Shown one piece after another: positions 8,837-19,794 of a DNA stretch of 64,000 bases. Numbering within the stretch: the first letter of the stretch is position 1; each line of letters begins with the position of its first letter. The notes under the pieces were generated by a model, which did no database searches, was not told the origin of the DNA, and saw only the letters and a list, made by a program, of their open reading frames with translations. The stretch spans positions 135,569 to 199,568 of the forward strand of contig PDIM01000058.1 of NCBI GenBank assembly GCA_002811675.1. The letters run 5' to 3'. The DNA comes from Ichthyosporea sp. XGB-2017a. Taxonomy: Eukaryota > Opisthokonta > Ichthyosporea. Both the position numbers and the translations under genes were made by a program.

Positions 8837-11800
8837 ATGTCGAGTGAAGAGCCCCCGCGAACGATTCTTTTCGTGTTCATTGGATTCGTTGTTGGTGCAC
8901 TGATCCGTCATGTGTTTAAAAAGTCCCCGTTCCCTTACACTGTTATGCTCATTGTTATTGGGCTCTCTGTGGGGCTTATAACATCTTCCGATGAAGGATT
9001 TGCGAAATATACCTCGGCCACAAACATGGACCCTCATCTCATGCTGTACATTTTTCTGCCGACTTTGATTTTTGAGTCGTCGTTTGCTGTTGATCTTCAT
9101 ATATTCAAGAAAACGGCAGGGCAAGTGCTAATATTGGCTGTTCCTGGTCTACTGATTTGCGTGTTCTTGACAGCCCTTCTTGCAAAGTACATTTTCACAT
9201 ATGACTGGAGTTGGTTAGAATCGCTTATGTTTGGCTCCATTGTAAGTGCTACGGATCCCGTGGCGGTTGTTGCTCTGCTGAAAGATCTGGGGGCCAGTAA
9301 AGTCCTGGGTACAGCTATAGAGGGAGAGTCCCTCTTAAATGATGGGGCAGCCATTGTTGTTTTTCAAGTATTTTTAGATGGATCAAAAGGGGACGAATTG
9401 ACTCCGCTGGGAATATTCCTTTATTTCATAAGAGTAGCATTAGGTGGACCAGCGTTTGGATATGCATGCGGAAAGTTTTCTACGATTTGGCTTTCCCATG
9501 TGTACAATGACGCTCTTGTAGAGATTACAATCACAGTGTGCATGGCGTATATGGCTTACTTTGTTGGGGAGGCTGGTCTTGGAGTGTCTGGAGTATTGTC
9601 TGTAGTGGCCTTGGGCCTAACCATCAATTCTGAGAGAACAAATATCAGTCCAGAAGTTGAACATTTCTTGCACAGTTTTTGGGAAATGATGGCCTATCTG
9701 GCAAACACTCTTATTTTCTTGATCGTAGGAATCATCATTTCGGAAAAAGCATTTAAAGATATTTCAGGTATTGATGTGATGTATCTTTTTGCCCTTTACT
9801 TTGGTGTAAACGTAATTCGTGTTTTGGCGATATCTTCTCTCTATCCAATTCTTAAGCGACTTGGATATGGGCTCACATGGCAATTTATTCTTTTGATGAC
9901 TTGGGGTGGACTTCGAGGGGCTGTTGGTTTGGCATTGGCGATTGTTGTAGCTGAAGATCCTGGAATTAATTTCGATACTGTTGGAAGTAAAGTTATCTTT
10001 CATACGGCGGGTATAGTGTTGCTTACGCTTATTATCAATGCCTCTACCATGAAATATTTGCTGATGATGCTTGGAATGAGCGATATATCCGATGCTAAAC
10101 GTTTGATGATGGCTAATGCTGTGAAACATATTAAAGAAGCTCAAACCAGTACAATCGAGATTCTTAAAACAGATAGATTTCTCTCCGACTCTGACTGGAA
10201 TTATGTAGAGAAGAATGTAGAAATGATAGACCCTTACTATCGACCTGATAAACACAAAGAGGAGGATAATACGATCACAGCGGAAGCTCTTCGGGCAATT
10301 AGAACATGCCCCCACTGCAAGCATAGAATTCCTCATATTTATTCGGCGAATGAGCTGGCAGAACTTGCGGAAGATGCGCGTGGGAGATTCCTTAAAGCAG
10401 AGAAAATTAGTTTTTGGAAGCAATACGAAGAAGGTATTTTGGGGCGCGAAGCTGTTGTTACACTCATTGCCGCCACAGACACCACCCTTGATATTCCTGA
10501 CAAAATGCTTGACTGTGACGATATCAGGATTCATTGGGAAGTTCCCACCTTTTACGACAGAGCGGTGAGTTAGACTGAGTCTTGTTTAATGTTTGTATGT
10601 TTTTTATGTTTTATGTTTCGTTATGACTCATCAGTTCGCGTTTGCACTGCCTTTGTTTTTTTGTTTGTTTTACTTTGATTGAATCCTGAAAATGAAATAG
10701 ATTAATTGGATAGAAGCGAAGATTTCCGAAATTCGGGTTGTTAAGTACATACCAAAACCAGATTCCCCTTACCTTATGGCGTTTTACAAAGTTTCTATTA
10801 ATAGTATATTTGAATGGACAATATTTTTTGTAATTACAGTGAATCTTGTATTCATTATCATTGAATTAGAGACAGACGAAGATGAAGACAACGGCATCAG
10901 CACCCTTGAGATATTTAATATTGTCTTCTGTGGAATTTACTTTGTAGAAGCTGCTATTAAGATTTTAGGATTACGAAAGTACTACTTCAAGTCTTGGTGG
11001 AACATATTTGATTTTGTCATCTTGCTGGTATCAATTATGGATGTAATTCTGGACTTTGTGGTTACATCAACCTCTTTTTCGCCGTCCATTCTCAGACTGG
11101 CAAGAATTTTTCGTGTCTTCAGGGTTGGCCGTGTTTTACGATTAGTAAGGGCCATGTTTCCCCTTATGAGAGACTGGGTAAATGAGAAAATCAATGAGAA
11201 GTTATTTTTTGGATTTGACGTTGGTATTGCCTATGTTGTGGCTCAGGAAGAAGTCGAGAAATTGATGTCTCATATTTGTAAACATGAAGCCATTAGAGTG
11301 GCTCTTTTGCAAAGAAGTGAAAAAAGTAAACTGGAGGTACTGAAAGAGCTTGGTTTATTGCGAAAGAAGCATCCTGGAATTGCCATTTCTGTGAAAACTA
11401 GGCAAGCTCTTCGATCAGTGCTTAATCACGGTATGAGCTCACTGCACGGCATCCATGGAGATGGACTGTTAGACGAAAGTGATGCCCATAGCATCGAAGC
11501 TGTAAGTAAAAGAGTAGTAGTGCATTTAATATAGTGGCCGAAAAGATTTTAAACTTACTTATCTTTTTCTTCTGTTATGTTATCTTCTGTGAACAGTTAA
11601 TTGAAAAGAATAAGAAGAAAATTACCTCTATGTCGACATACGTGAATGAGCCTGAACCAGAAGAAATGGTTCGAAGTGTCAAGTGGCTGAACACGAGTCC
11701 ACTTGATATCCAAGAATATATCATTGAAAATGCAACGTTAATGGAAATGGAGGAGGAGGAAGTTGTTGTAAACCAAGGAGATGAAAGTGACTTTATCCTT

Positions 11801-12742
11801 GTGCTTTTAACAGGTCTGCTTAAGGTATCTGCCAAGTTCAAAAACAAGATTGTCCATGAAGACTATTTGGGCCCAGGAGCAGTTGTCGGCGAACTTGGAA
11901 TACTGACAAGGAGCAGTAGAACGGCAACAGTGTTCGCTGCAACCTCGGGAACATTTTACAAAATTCCGGCAGAAGCCCTTTATACTGCTATTGAGAGATA
12001 TCCAACTTTAGAAGTGGCTCTGTGGAGGGTTGCCTCAATTCGCATAGCATATATGAAGTTGCGTGACTCTGTTCACTCTAACTGGGGTAACAACAAACTA
12101 AAACTTTATTGTGAAGGGGGCGAAGTTCACACGTTTCAGAAGGGCCAGCAGTTTACTGCGGAGGAGGGAAGCGATGTCATTCTTGTGAAGGGATCGCTGC
12201 AATGTTCACATACAGGGGACCGATTTTATGCATCATCCATTATCCCACCCAACGTTGTGAAAGCCACCTTTCTTGAGCCTGGAAATCTGTTTGTTGTCGG
12301 GGACTTAAATGGAGTTACAACCGCTCAAATAGCTTTCCCCGATGGCAGAAAGGATACCAGTAGTGTTATGGTGGACCCAGCGACATCAACGGAAATAGCT
12401 AGAAGCATAGCAGAAAAACTGAATGTATCTTATGGCCATGACGAGGAACTGGAAGAGAAAAGCAAGAACCTTTCTGTGGAAGATCGGTCTAATAGTCAAA
12501 ATGACAATATGGAAGAGAGAAGCATTAACGTTTCTATGGAAAATGGATCCCATGGACGTGAAGATAATGTAGAAGAAAAAAGCATAAACGCTTCTTTGGG
12601 CAATGGATCTCACAGACAAAGTGAAGGCCTGGAAGAGAAAAGTATAAATGCGTCGATGGAATTGACGGGGGGGGATGAGTCGAATGAAGCTGGGGAAGTC
12701 GAAATCGCTATCGAAGACTTTGAAGACAACAATGAACACTAA
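8837..12742 (+). CDS. Sperm-type Na+/H+ exchanger (SLC9C-like: exchanger + voltage sensor + CNBD)
   Basis: Three exons (8837-10564, 10701-11501, 11597-12742) join in phase 0 and encode 1,224 residues. Exon 1 is a full CPA-type exchanger with many membrane helices, the ATDPVAVVALLK and GESLLNDGAA blocks (the Asn-Asp ion-binding pair) and WGGLRGAVGLAL. Exon 2 adds a four-helix voltage-sensor domain. Its S4 (residues about 705-727) has seven arginines, mostly every third residue (ILRLARIFRVFRVGRVLRLVR region). Exon 3 holds a cyclic-nucleotide-binding domain with the phosphate-binding cassette GELGILTRSSRTATV, then an acidic tail with four imperfect repeats. This order is that of the sperm-specific exchanger, which couples voltage and cAMP to flagellar pH. 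Length is close to animal members. It implies a flagellum or cilium. Confidence 0.93.
12443..12660 (+). repeat. Intragenic imperfect repeat (EEKSINxSM...NGSH) in exchanger tail
   Basis: Four diverged copies of a roughly 66-bp unit encode blocks of the form E-E-K/R-S-I-N-x-S-x-x-N-G-S-H. They lie after the cyclic-nucleotide-binding domain and look like an expanding, disordered acidic/polar tail. Confidence 0.75.
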
Positions 12743-13605
12743 TGCACAGAAGCTCTTCAGACCGTTCACATACTTTTCATCCCTGAGTTGATGTTCAAGT
12801 TTTATAGTATTGGCTTGGTTGATGTTGACCACCCACATGTGTCCTCTATTTGGTCCACAACAAGCCAAGGGCGCCGACCCTTTGTTATTTGTCCCTAACC
12901 GCCACTCAGACAGCAGCCTACTTCAACCAAAAAAGGTAATAAAATTCTTCTCAGAAAAGAAGTGGGACTCGAGAAAGGGCGATGGTGCTTTTCCGCGTAA
13001 AATACACATAGCTGGGATTGCTGCCTACTTCACAACATGGGGGTTGTGCAGCTCAGAAGGATAAGAAGAGTATGCAGATCATTTTGGTCGACTGTGTGTT
13101 GGGATCCCGAAATAGTCAGAATTGAGACAACTCTACGAGGAGTGGCGGTTCACTTAGAGATTGAAATGGATAAGCGCTCCGCTCAGGGTTACTCGGAACC
13201 AGAGGGTGAGAGTTATATCCATAAGTATATTTCGTCTTTTAATTGAAGTAAATCCAGAATTAAGAATCCAGAATTAAGAATCCAGAAAGGATTCATTCTA
13301 ATTTTGGGATTTAGGAACTCTGAGAATTTGGTAGCTGGATAAGGGTTGTTTTCTCGAGTCCGTCACTTGAGTCCGCCATGACCGTGGTGGTGAGTGTGGA
13401 GATGGGCGCTGATTGCCTCCGGGAATCCACAGGGAATATCGACCATTATGTTTTTCGTTTATTTCTAACTAAATATTAAATATGGCATAATTTATATTTC
13501 CCAATCAAGACCGTTACAATATCCAGTGAATCTAAACCAGTTCTGCACAAAGAGAATTAAACGGGCAGTTCTCCACATATATCGCACAAAATGAGTCCAG
13601 CTTAG
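12743..13605. other. Intergenic region
   Basis: I see no recognisable gene. A 14-bp tandem repeat (AATCCAGAATTAAG, two full copies plus a partial) lies at 13251-13288. Short open frames at 12810-13246 have no recognisable features. Confidence 0.5.
13251..13288. repeat. 14-bp tandem repeat AATCCAGAATTAAG x2.7
   Basis: Two identical 14-bp units are followed by a 10-bp partial copy. Confidence 0.85.
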
Positions 13606-14034
13606 CTAGAGGTACTGACAGACACATGTTTGACCATTATCTTCAATGCCAGAGTAAGCCCAATTGGACCTTCCCAATTTACACATCTTAGTGCACTTTT
13701 CACAATTCATACCCAGACCGACAGGCACCGTGCAAGCTGCTCGTTTGTTATTTTCACGAAAAGGATAAATAAAAGCCCCCGAATATTTCAAAACACATTG
13801 TGTTTCACATGCTTTAGAAGGTTCGTATTTACCCCCCTGTACATCCGTGACCTTTGCGTGTGCATAAGGGAGTGCACAGATCAAGAGGGCAGCAGAAATA
13901 ACCAGAAGGGCTAAAATGGACATTCCACTAGCATGAGACAAATATTTAGAATCTTTAGAATTGATCATTTTCTTCATGATTTGATTTGTTGCCTGGTAAA
14001 AAAAATCACTGCTCTTGATATTGGCATCACTCAT
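13606..14034 (-). CDS. Small secreted cysteine-rich protein, unknown
   Basis: The frame from the ATG at 14034 encodes 142 residues, but the true start is uncertain. An internal Met (residue 38) begins a strong signal-peptide-like stretch, MSILALLVISAALLICALPYAHA, followed by a mature part of about 80 residues with nine cysteines (C-x3-C, C, C-x2-C-x3-C, C-x-C spacing). A T-rich acceptor (TTTTTTTTACCAG) within the frame near 13999 suggests an intron. A serine-rich open exon on the minus strand at about 14089-14190, beginning MSSSSSSTSSS, may be its 5' exon, although I could not match the phases with confidence. I do not recognise the family. It is probably extracellular or cell-wall associated. 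Confidence 0.6.
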   Translation of the reverse strand: MSDANIKSSDFFYQATNQIMKKMINSKDSKYLSHASGMSILALLVISAALLICALPYAHAKVTDVQGGKYEPSKACETQCVLKYSGAFIYPFRENNKRAACTVPVGLGMNCEKCTKMCKLGRSNWAYSGIEDNGQTCVCQYL

Positions 14035-14190
14035 ACGTGCCCGCTTTTTGGTTGCTTTCCCTCTTTTGCACTGCTTCTTTCACTTACCCTTAGCGAATAG
14101 TGACACCAAACCTACAGCAAGAGGAAAACTTATCTCCTCCGAGCTGCTCGAATAGCTACTCGAAGTGGAAGAGGACGAAGAAGACATTCT

Positions 14191-14607
14191 GTTAATAATA
14201 AAAAAAACCAAGAAACTCAATCAAGGAATCAAGGAAAAACACTATTTTAACAACCCTTTCCACTTTATTCTAAGATGGAAATCACCAAACATGAAAACAC
14301 ACACCAAACCAAACAAAACAAAAGAACAACGCAAACACAGCTGAAATACAAAAAAAAATCGAACTGGTAATGCGACTATTGCTGCCCCATGCATCATGCA
14401 GCTGGGCAGTGTATCTGGGCCATGGGCAGCCTGCATGTATGAAATTTTCCATACAACCCTATCTGGCCCATACAGTGGCCACCGTGCGCCCATCAAGACC
14501 GGCAGCCAAATAAATTAAATGTAAAGGCCCAACCAGCTGCTGCTCCCCATTGAATGGTCATTTTATTTTGGTGTTTGTTATGTGCTGTGATTTATGTTTG
14601 AGAAATC
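14191..14607. other. Intergenic region between the secreted protein and RPAP1
   Basis: No gene recognised. An A-rich block (14270-14360) lies beside a stretch containing several GGGCC/GGCCC and GCATG words (14390-14480). Confidence 0.45.
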
Positions 14608-17600
14608 ATGCCTAGACCAAGTCCTATTCCCGAGGATATGGACGGGGAGGATAATCTCCTCGCACAGCAGAAAGAGTTTATGGCCGATGGGAAAGCACCG
14701 GCAGCGAAGCTTTTGACACCAGGGAAAAAGAGGCAGATGGGAAGCAGTAACACGCGGGATGTTGTGTCTTTGGATGGGCTTGGGGCGTTAGGGAGTATGG
14801 GGAAGACAGGGGATGTGTCAGGGATTAAAAAAAGTGTGTACAAACAGAGAAGGGCCAACTTGATGGCTGGAAAGGAAAATATCGGTGAGAAAGAAACTTC
14901 GTCTGGTGCTAAAGAGGAGACGTCCTCCACTGATTCCCGCCCCATGGGCGCTTCTTCTTCTGCCGGGGCCGAAGTATTTGCTAGAGAAAGTGTTTTTTCT
15001 GTACTAAGCGACATCAAAGAAAAAGATTTTACCCAACCGGTACCGAAAAAGTCTATTTTTGGTAATAAGACTATGCCTGTGCTTGCTCACCGTTCAAAGG
15101 GCATTGATTTGTCCAGAAAAAAAGGACCTTCCACCAGATCATCAAACTCTTCATTTGCAAGCCCCGGGGTTACATCTGAATCTTCAACCACTAGCCCTGC
15201 TGGCTATGGAGGTGAGAAAAATATAACAAACGAAAGCATCGATAAGGAAAATAGAGAAAGACTGGCTTCAATGTCCGCGGAAGAGATTGAGGAAGCGCGA
15301 GCAGAAATCCTAAGCAAACTCGACTCTGGGGTCATTGAATTTTTAAAAGCGCGTAAATCAGGCATGGAGATGGGACAAGAAAAGAGTGGTGCAAAAGACA
15401 TGGAGAAGGACATCATTGCTGTGCGTAGCAACGAAGAAAGCGCAACGGATCCGTTGGGAGATGAATTAAAAACGGTTTTGTGCGAACAGTACGATTTAGG
15501 TGGGCTTGTGGGGAAAGATTCGATCGAAAAAGATAAGCTTGAATGGATTGTACATGATGGGAATGAACAAAAGAAGAAGGAAGAATCAAAAGACAAGCAA
15601 AGCAAAGCTCAAATAAGATTTGATTTTGAAGGTCGTGTTATTTCAAAAAATGACAGTGTGAGCCCAGCGTCTGGGCTTTTTCATCATGGAAATGAGCCAG
15701 GGAAAGCGGGATATTCACTTGGCGAGTTAATTCATCTTACTCGAAGCACGGTCCCAGCACAGAGAGCCCTTTCTCTCAATGTTTTAAGCTGCATTATTCG
15801 TAGAGCAAAAAAATTAGAGTATGTTCATCTAGTTGAAGGTGACGTTGTTTCTACTCTTATCGACCTTAATATTGTCCTTATCCTGAGATGTGCTGTTGAT
15901 GATTCATCCAATACTGTGATTATTGCGGCTGTCCGTGCTTTACGAGAATTTATTGTTGATGAATTGGATGAAACTTTTGCGGACCAGCAGCTTGTACATT
16001 TCCAAGGCTATCGCATCCCCCAGTTGAGTCCCCCGGCCCCAGAAACCCCCGAAGGATCGGAATTAACTGATATTGATGTTGCCAACCACGACCTTGTTCG
16101 TGGCCTTCTGAATATGAAAATCTTACCTCGATTGCGTTATATTTTGGAGGTATGCCGTCTTCGTGCAGTCAGGGAAGATGTCTTGGACATTCTTATCCGC
16201 TTTTGTAGACACTCACCTTCCGTGTGTGAACAGGTGGTTAATTGCCCTCGACTGATAAGTGTTTTATGCGGATCGTTTATTGATGCTCCTTTTCTGAAGT
16301 TAAATGGGGACGGTGCTACATATGAGTGCGTTATACCAAAAGCTTTAAAGCTGATTCGTTGCATATGTCAAATGAGCTGTAATCTAAGCAGTCAGTTGCT
16401 CAGGGATGGCATATTTGAACATTTTCACAAAATGCTTGTTATTTCCCCAAGTGTGGTGGTAGGCGAAGAAGACAAAGAAATCCGCAATTTACAAATGAAA
16501 GCAAGCATTGAGAGTTTTCAAATCATGAGGATTGTGACGGAGTATGGCTTGCACTGTTCGTCTTTTATTGACTTGTTTCCTATTTTTAGAAAGCATTTTG
16601 AAGAACTCAAACAGGTTGCCTGTCAAGTAGAAAACCGCGTGCATGAGACCGGATTCCATGACACGGCCTGCTTTTCCTTCCTTTTAGTTACATGGGCCAC
16701 TTCTTTTATTGCCTACTTTCGTGGAATTGTAAACATTGCAGCGGAACCCAGAAAATCTATACCTACCAATATTCTTAACTGGGGACAAGTGAGTGAAATG
16801 TTCAATTGCTGTATTGAGCTTGTGGGTGGAGTATGTGAAGAGTTTCATGAAAGGGAATGTATCGGAAGCCTAGGATGCACGTTTTTGGGGGGGCTGTTGT
16901 ATTTGCTAGATGGCTTTATGAAAGGGGCGGCCTTGCAAATTGAATATTCGCCAGTGGAGACACTGTCATGTATTGAAAAAATATATGACATGTGTGTTCG
17001 TTCAATTCTTACGTCTTCGTATTTGCAGTCTATTTTGGATGATTATAAGTCGTCTAGTTGGGATTCTGAAGCACCTTTTTTTGCCTCATATAAGCTCTCA
17101 AACCTTCCAAGCTTTTGTAGTGGTATGCATGTTTCTTTAATTAGCCAGTCACACTTTATGGGTGCGATATATGACATTCTCTTTTTCATGCAGTGCAAAA
17201 ACAAGGCGGTGGGTTCACAGTTATCAGGATACCTTGGCGGGAATGGTATTCTGAAGTCGTTTGCGTCTGTGTATGCCAATCGCTTGGCGCAGCAAGGTTG
17301 CGAAAAAAGAAACTTTGGTGGAATGAATGTTGTCAAAGGCCCACCTAGTCCATATCGTGACTTTGTACATAGAACTAGGAATGTCTCTGTAGCGAAATTG
17401 CTGCGATTAGTTGGTTTGACCCTCGCCAATACAAAGGACACCTCTTCTTTCGATATAGCCCTTTACGTTGAGCTTGGTCTTTTTGTTTTAAATTTGCTTG
17501 GACCCGGTGACGAAGTATATGTGACCGAAATAGTTGAAAAAATAATTTGTAATTGCAGTTTGATCGAACAACTGGGCTTTTCTCTGGATTACAAGACATC

Positions 17601-18621
17601 TGTAAATGTTAAAAACCTGTTAGAGGACTGTATCGGAACGAAGAGAACTCTTCGCAAGTCAGAAGCGTATGAAGCAGTTGAGTGCTTGGAGATAAGTTGT
17701 CTTACTTTTAGCCTCAAATCCACTCTTCCGCTCCCAAGTGATTGGATGTTTTTACCTGCAGTGAACATTCACAACACCTTGAAAAAGAACACAGAAGGGA
17801 ATGTTGACCATGATATGAAGCTACTTCTTCTGAACGATATATGTGCCCAAGTTCAGTTCTGGCTCGACCTGGAAAAGCTATTTCCTGCTTTTATGAAAAA
17901 AATTAAACTGTCAACCAAACTTTGTCGTTGGTACTGCGTCTTTCTGATCTCTGACGATCTATTCCACGAGCCGTCTATCGCTGAAGTTCTTCACGAGCTA
18001 TTTGAACTTTATATACAAGACGAAGCTTTAGCTGACCTGACATTCACGGATGTGGTTGGCGTCTCTTTTTATGATTACTATGTCGAGCTAGTTGAACATT
18101 TTCTAAACGTTTCTTACGGCCATCAACTATTTGGCAGGAGTATATGCCTTCCACTCCGTCAAATGTGTGATCCTTTGTATAAGCAATTGGTATGGTCAGA
18201 GCTCAGTGGGCTGCTGAGGGTGCTTCCATTGACAGTAGATGATCTTCCTGGTGACATTGAAGGCTACTTATACCCTATCGAAACAGATTTAAAACTGCTC
18301 TCGCTTTACAGTGAATGTTTATCGAACGGAATATGCCGTAAAGACTGGTGTCCGGCATTGTATTATGTGGCCATTCATCATCTATCAAGTGTTCTTTTTG
18401 GTTCTGTCGTGTCTGAAGAGGAGGAGGAGATTCAAAAGGTAAATTCTTTTAAGCTTTCTTTGGCAAGAAAGCTTCTATCATTGCCTGGTTCAAATTGTGT
18501 GCGAGTAGATATCTTATCTAACGTTTCGGCGCTTGAGATCTCCTCTTTCCCTACTGCAAACCCAGAGTTAGCATCACTTCGACTGCCCATTCTTGAGAGT
18601 TTAGCAAATGACAAATCATAG
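14608..18621 (+). CDS. RPAP1: RNA polymerase II-associated protein 1 (RPAP1-like)
   Basis: A single open exon encodes 1,337 residues. The N terminus has the conserved RPAP1 opening (PRPSPIPEDMDGEDNLLAQQ...) and a disordered, charged region. At about residues 333-390 is the RPAP1 core motif: IRFDFEGRVI, then GLFHHGNEPGKAGYSLGEL and LTRSTVPAQRALSLNVL. The rest is helical-repeat-like, as in the family. RPAP1 helps assemble and import RNA polymerase II with the RPAP/HSP90-R2TP machinery. It is a notably long single-exon gene here, while most neighbours have introns. A GTAAAT near 18440 could be a late donor, but the frame runs on to TAG. Confidence 0.85.
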   Translation: MPRPSPIPEDMDGEDNLLAQQKEFMADGKAPAAKLLTPGKKRQMGSSNTRDVVSLDGLGALGSMGKTGDVSGIKKSVYKQRRANLMAGKENIGEKETSSGAKEETSSTDSRPMGASSSAGAEVFARESVFSVLSDIKEKDFTQPVPKKSIFGNKTMPVLAHRSKGIDLSRKKGPSTRSSNSSFASPGVTSESSTTSPAGYGGEKNITNESIDKENRERLASMSAEEIEEARAEILSKLDSGVIEFLKARKSGMEMGQEKSGAKDMEKDIIAVRSNEESATDPLGDELKTVLCEQYDLGGLVGKDSIEKDKLEWIVHDGNEQKKKEESKDKQSKAQIRFDFEGRVISKNDSVSPASGLFHHGNEPGKAGYSLGELIHLTRSTVPAQRALSLNVLSCIIRRAKKLEYVHLVEGDVVSTLIDLNIVLILRCAVDDSSNTVIIAAVRALREFIVDELDETFADQQLVHFQGYRIPQLSPPAPETPEGSELTDIDVANHDLVRGLLNMKILPRLRYILEVCRLRAVREDVLDILIRFCRHSPSVCEQVVNCPRLISVLCGSFIDAPFLKLNGDGATYECVIPKALKLIRCICQMSCNLSSQLLRDGIFEHFHKMLVISPSVVVGEEDKEIRNLQMKASIESFQIMRIVTEYGLHCSSFIDLFPIFRKHFEELKQVACQVENRVHETGFHDTACFSFLLVTWATSFIAYFRGIVNIAAEPRKSIPTNILNWGQVSEMFNCCIELVGGVCEEFHERECIGSLGCTFLGGLLYLLDGFMKGAALQIEYSPVETLSCIEKIYDMCVRSILTSSYLQSILDDYKSSSWDSEAPFFASYKLSNLPSFCSGMHVSLISQSHFMGAIYDILFFMQCKNKAVGSQLSGYLGGNGILKSFASVYANRLAQQGCEKRNFGGMNVVKGPPSPYRDFVHRTRNVSVAKLLRLVGLTLANTKDTSSFDIALYVELGLFVLNLLGPGDEVYVTEIVEKIICNCSLIEQLGFSLDYKTSVNVKNLLEDCIGTKRTLRKSEAYEAVECLEISCLTFSLKSTLPLPSDWMFLPAVNIHNTLKKNTEGNVDHDMKLLLLNDICAQVQFWLDLEKLFPAFMKKIKLSTKLCRWYCVFLISDDLFHEPSIAEVLHELFELYIQDEALADLTFTDVVGVSFYDYYVELVEHFLNVSYGHQLFGRSICLPLRQMCDPLYKQLVWSELSGLLRVLPLTVDDLPGDIEGYLYPIETDLKLLSLYSECLSNGICRKDWCPALYYVAIHHLSSVLFGSVVSEEEEEIQKVNSFKLSLARKLLSLPGSNCVRVDILSNVSALEISSFPTANPELASLRLPILESLANDKS

Positions 18622-18986
18622 TATGTAATAAAAATAATAATCTGCAGTCGTCATTTCAACAAAAAGCGCGTGCACTGAAAGCACAATTCCCTAATTGGCA
18701 CACAGATGACCCTAATAGAGCACAAAGAGGTGCGTAGGGTACCAGCCAAAGCACATGCTTTTCTTAACTAGCCAATGGGAGGCTGGTCTCCATATCTTCC
18801 TCCCTTCTGATTGGTTCCCTTATTACCTTCCCTCTCATCCTCCTCAAAACTATAAATGCAGCATTTGAGCATTTGGAGGTTTGATGAAAAACCTTTTATA
18901 CTTTCTCTTGTAGATTTACTTTAAATATTCAATCTTCATTTTAGATATTTAAATCTTGTTCCTTTGTATATTTTTTCATTAACACT
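18622..18986. other. Intergenic region
   Basis: AT-rich 5' flank of the next gene. No gene or RNA recognised. Confidence 0.4.
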
Positions 18987-19448
18987 ATGCAGATTACATT
19001 TTCTATTCCTCAGTTTGGCTCTTTCTTCAACGCCAGTCCCGCCTTTGCCACAACAATGGAGCACTCAAAAGTTGGTGCAGGATTTGGTGCCATTCTTGGA
19101 CTTTACACTCAAGCTCAATCAGGCACAATTAAGAAAGTACCGGGGGCTATGTATCCTTTGAATACAAAACCGGGGCTTTATATGAGAAGCTCAATCGTAT
19201 ATGCGGGGTCTAGTGCAATGTATTTGGGAAGTTATGGACTTATCAATCATTCAATGGGGGAACTGAGACAGAAGGACGATCTCCTGAATCCAACGGTTGC
19301 ATCAATAGTGAGCGGACTTCTCATTTCTTTTCCGAGTAGGCGGGTGGGTGTTATGGCTGGAACTGCCGCTATACCCACACTCACATTGATTGCGTGTCAC
19401 TACTTCACAGGGAAGAAGTGGGATGATAAGTTTGATGGGCTGTTCTAA
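18987..19448 (+). CDS. Tim17/22/23-family inner-membrane protein, NDUFA11-like
   Basis: The frame encodes 153 residues. A second Met at residue 24 (MEHSKVGAGFGA) is in good context and could be the real start. The protein shows glycine-rich membrane segments of the Tim17/22/23 fold (VGAGFGAILGLYTQ, SSIVYAGSSAMYLGSYGLI, NPTVASIVSGLLISFPSRR, AGTAAIPTLTLIACHYF). The order of segments and small size resemble NDUFA11 (B14.7) of respiratory complex I more than a translocase channel, but the assignment within the superfamily is uncertain. It is convergent with the topoisomerase II gene, 346 bp between ends. Confidence 0.6.
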   Translation: MQITFSIPQFGSFFNASPAFATTMEHSKVGAGFGAILGLYTQAQSGTIKKVPGAMYPLNTKPGLYMRSSIVYAGSSAMYLGSYGLINHSMGELRQKDDLLNPTVASIVSGLLISFPSRRVGVMAGTAAIPTLTLIACHYFTGKKWDDKFDGLF

Positions 19449-19794
19449 AGACCATTCATTTGGCTATTCTTCTACTAAACTCACAAACAGAAACGATACC
19501 TACTGAGAGGGAAAGTCTCCTGGAGAGATCCCTTTTGCTTGTTAATAAACCTTTAAAATTAAAAATTTATGTAAACAATTGCATTTAAGTGAGGCTTTAT
19601 TATATTCAAGGGTGTGCTTGTGAACTGTGACCTGTGAAGGGAGGGGGCGGGGGGCTAAAGGGAGTTACATATGAAGGCTAAGAGTCATTTACAATAAAAA
19701 CATCGATTGAGTGCACATAGTACCAAAGGTAATACATTTTGAAATTTTAAGAGCAAAAACGTGCATGCATGATGATAAAAAAATAAGCATGGAA
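19449..19794. other. 3' flanking region between convergent genes
   Basis: Contains probable polyadenylation signals (AATAAA at 19543) and a G-rich run near 19641. No gene seen. Confidence 0.4.

Noticed and set aside
12810..13246. Two overlapping plus-strand frames of 69-84 codons
   Set aside because: No recognisable domains or splice structure. Likely chance ORFs between genes.
14608..18621. Possibility that RPAP1 is a retrocopy because it lacks introns
   Set aside because: The frame is long and intact with no poly-A tail or target duplication noticed. SMC2, ADAM and PIG-L are also single-exon, so intronless genes are normal here.
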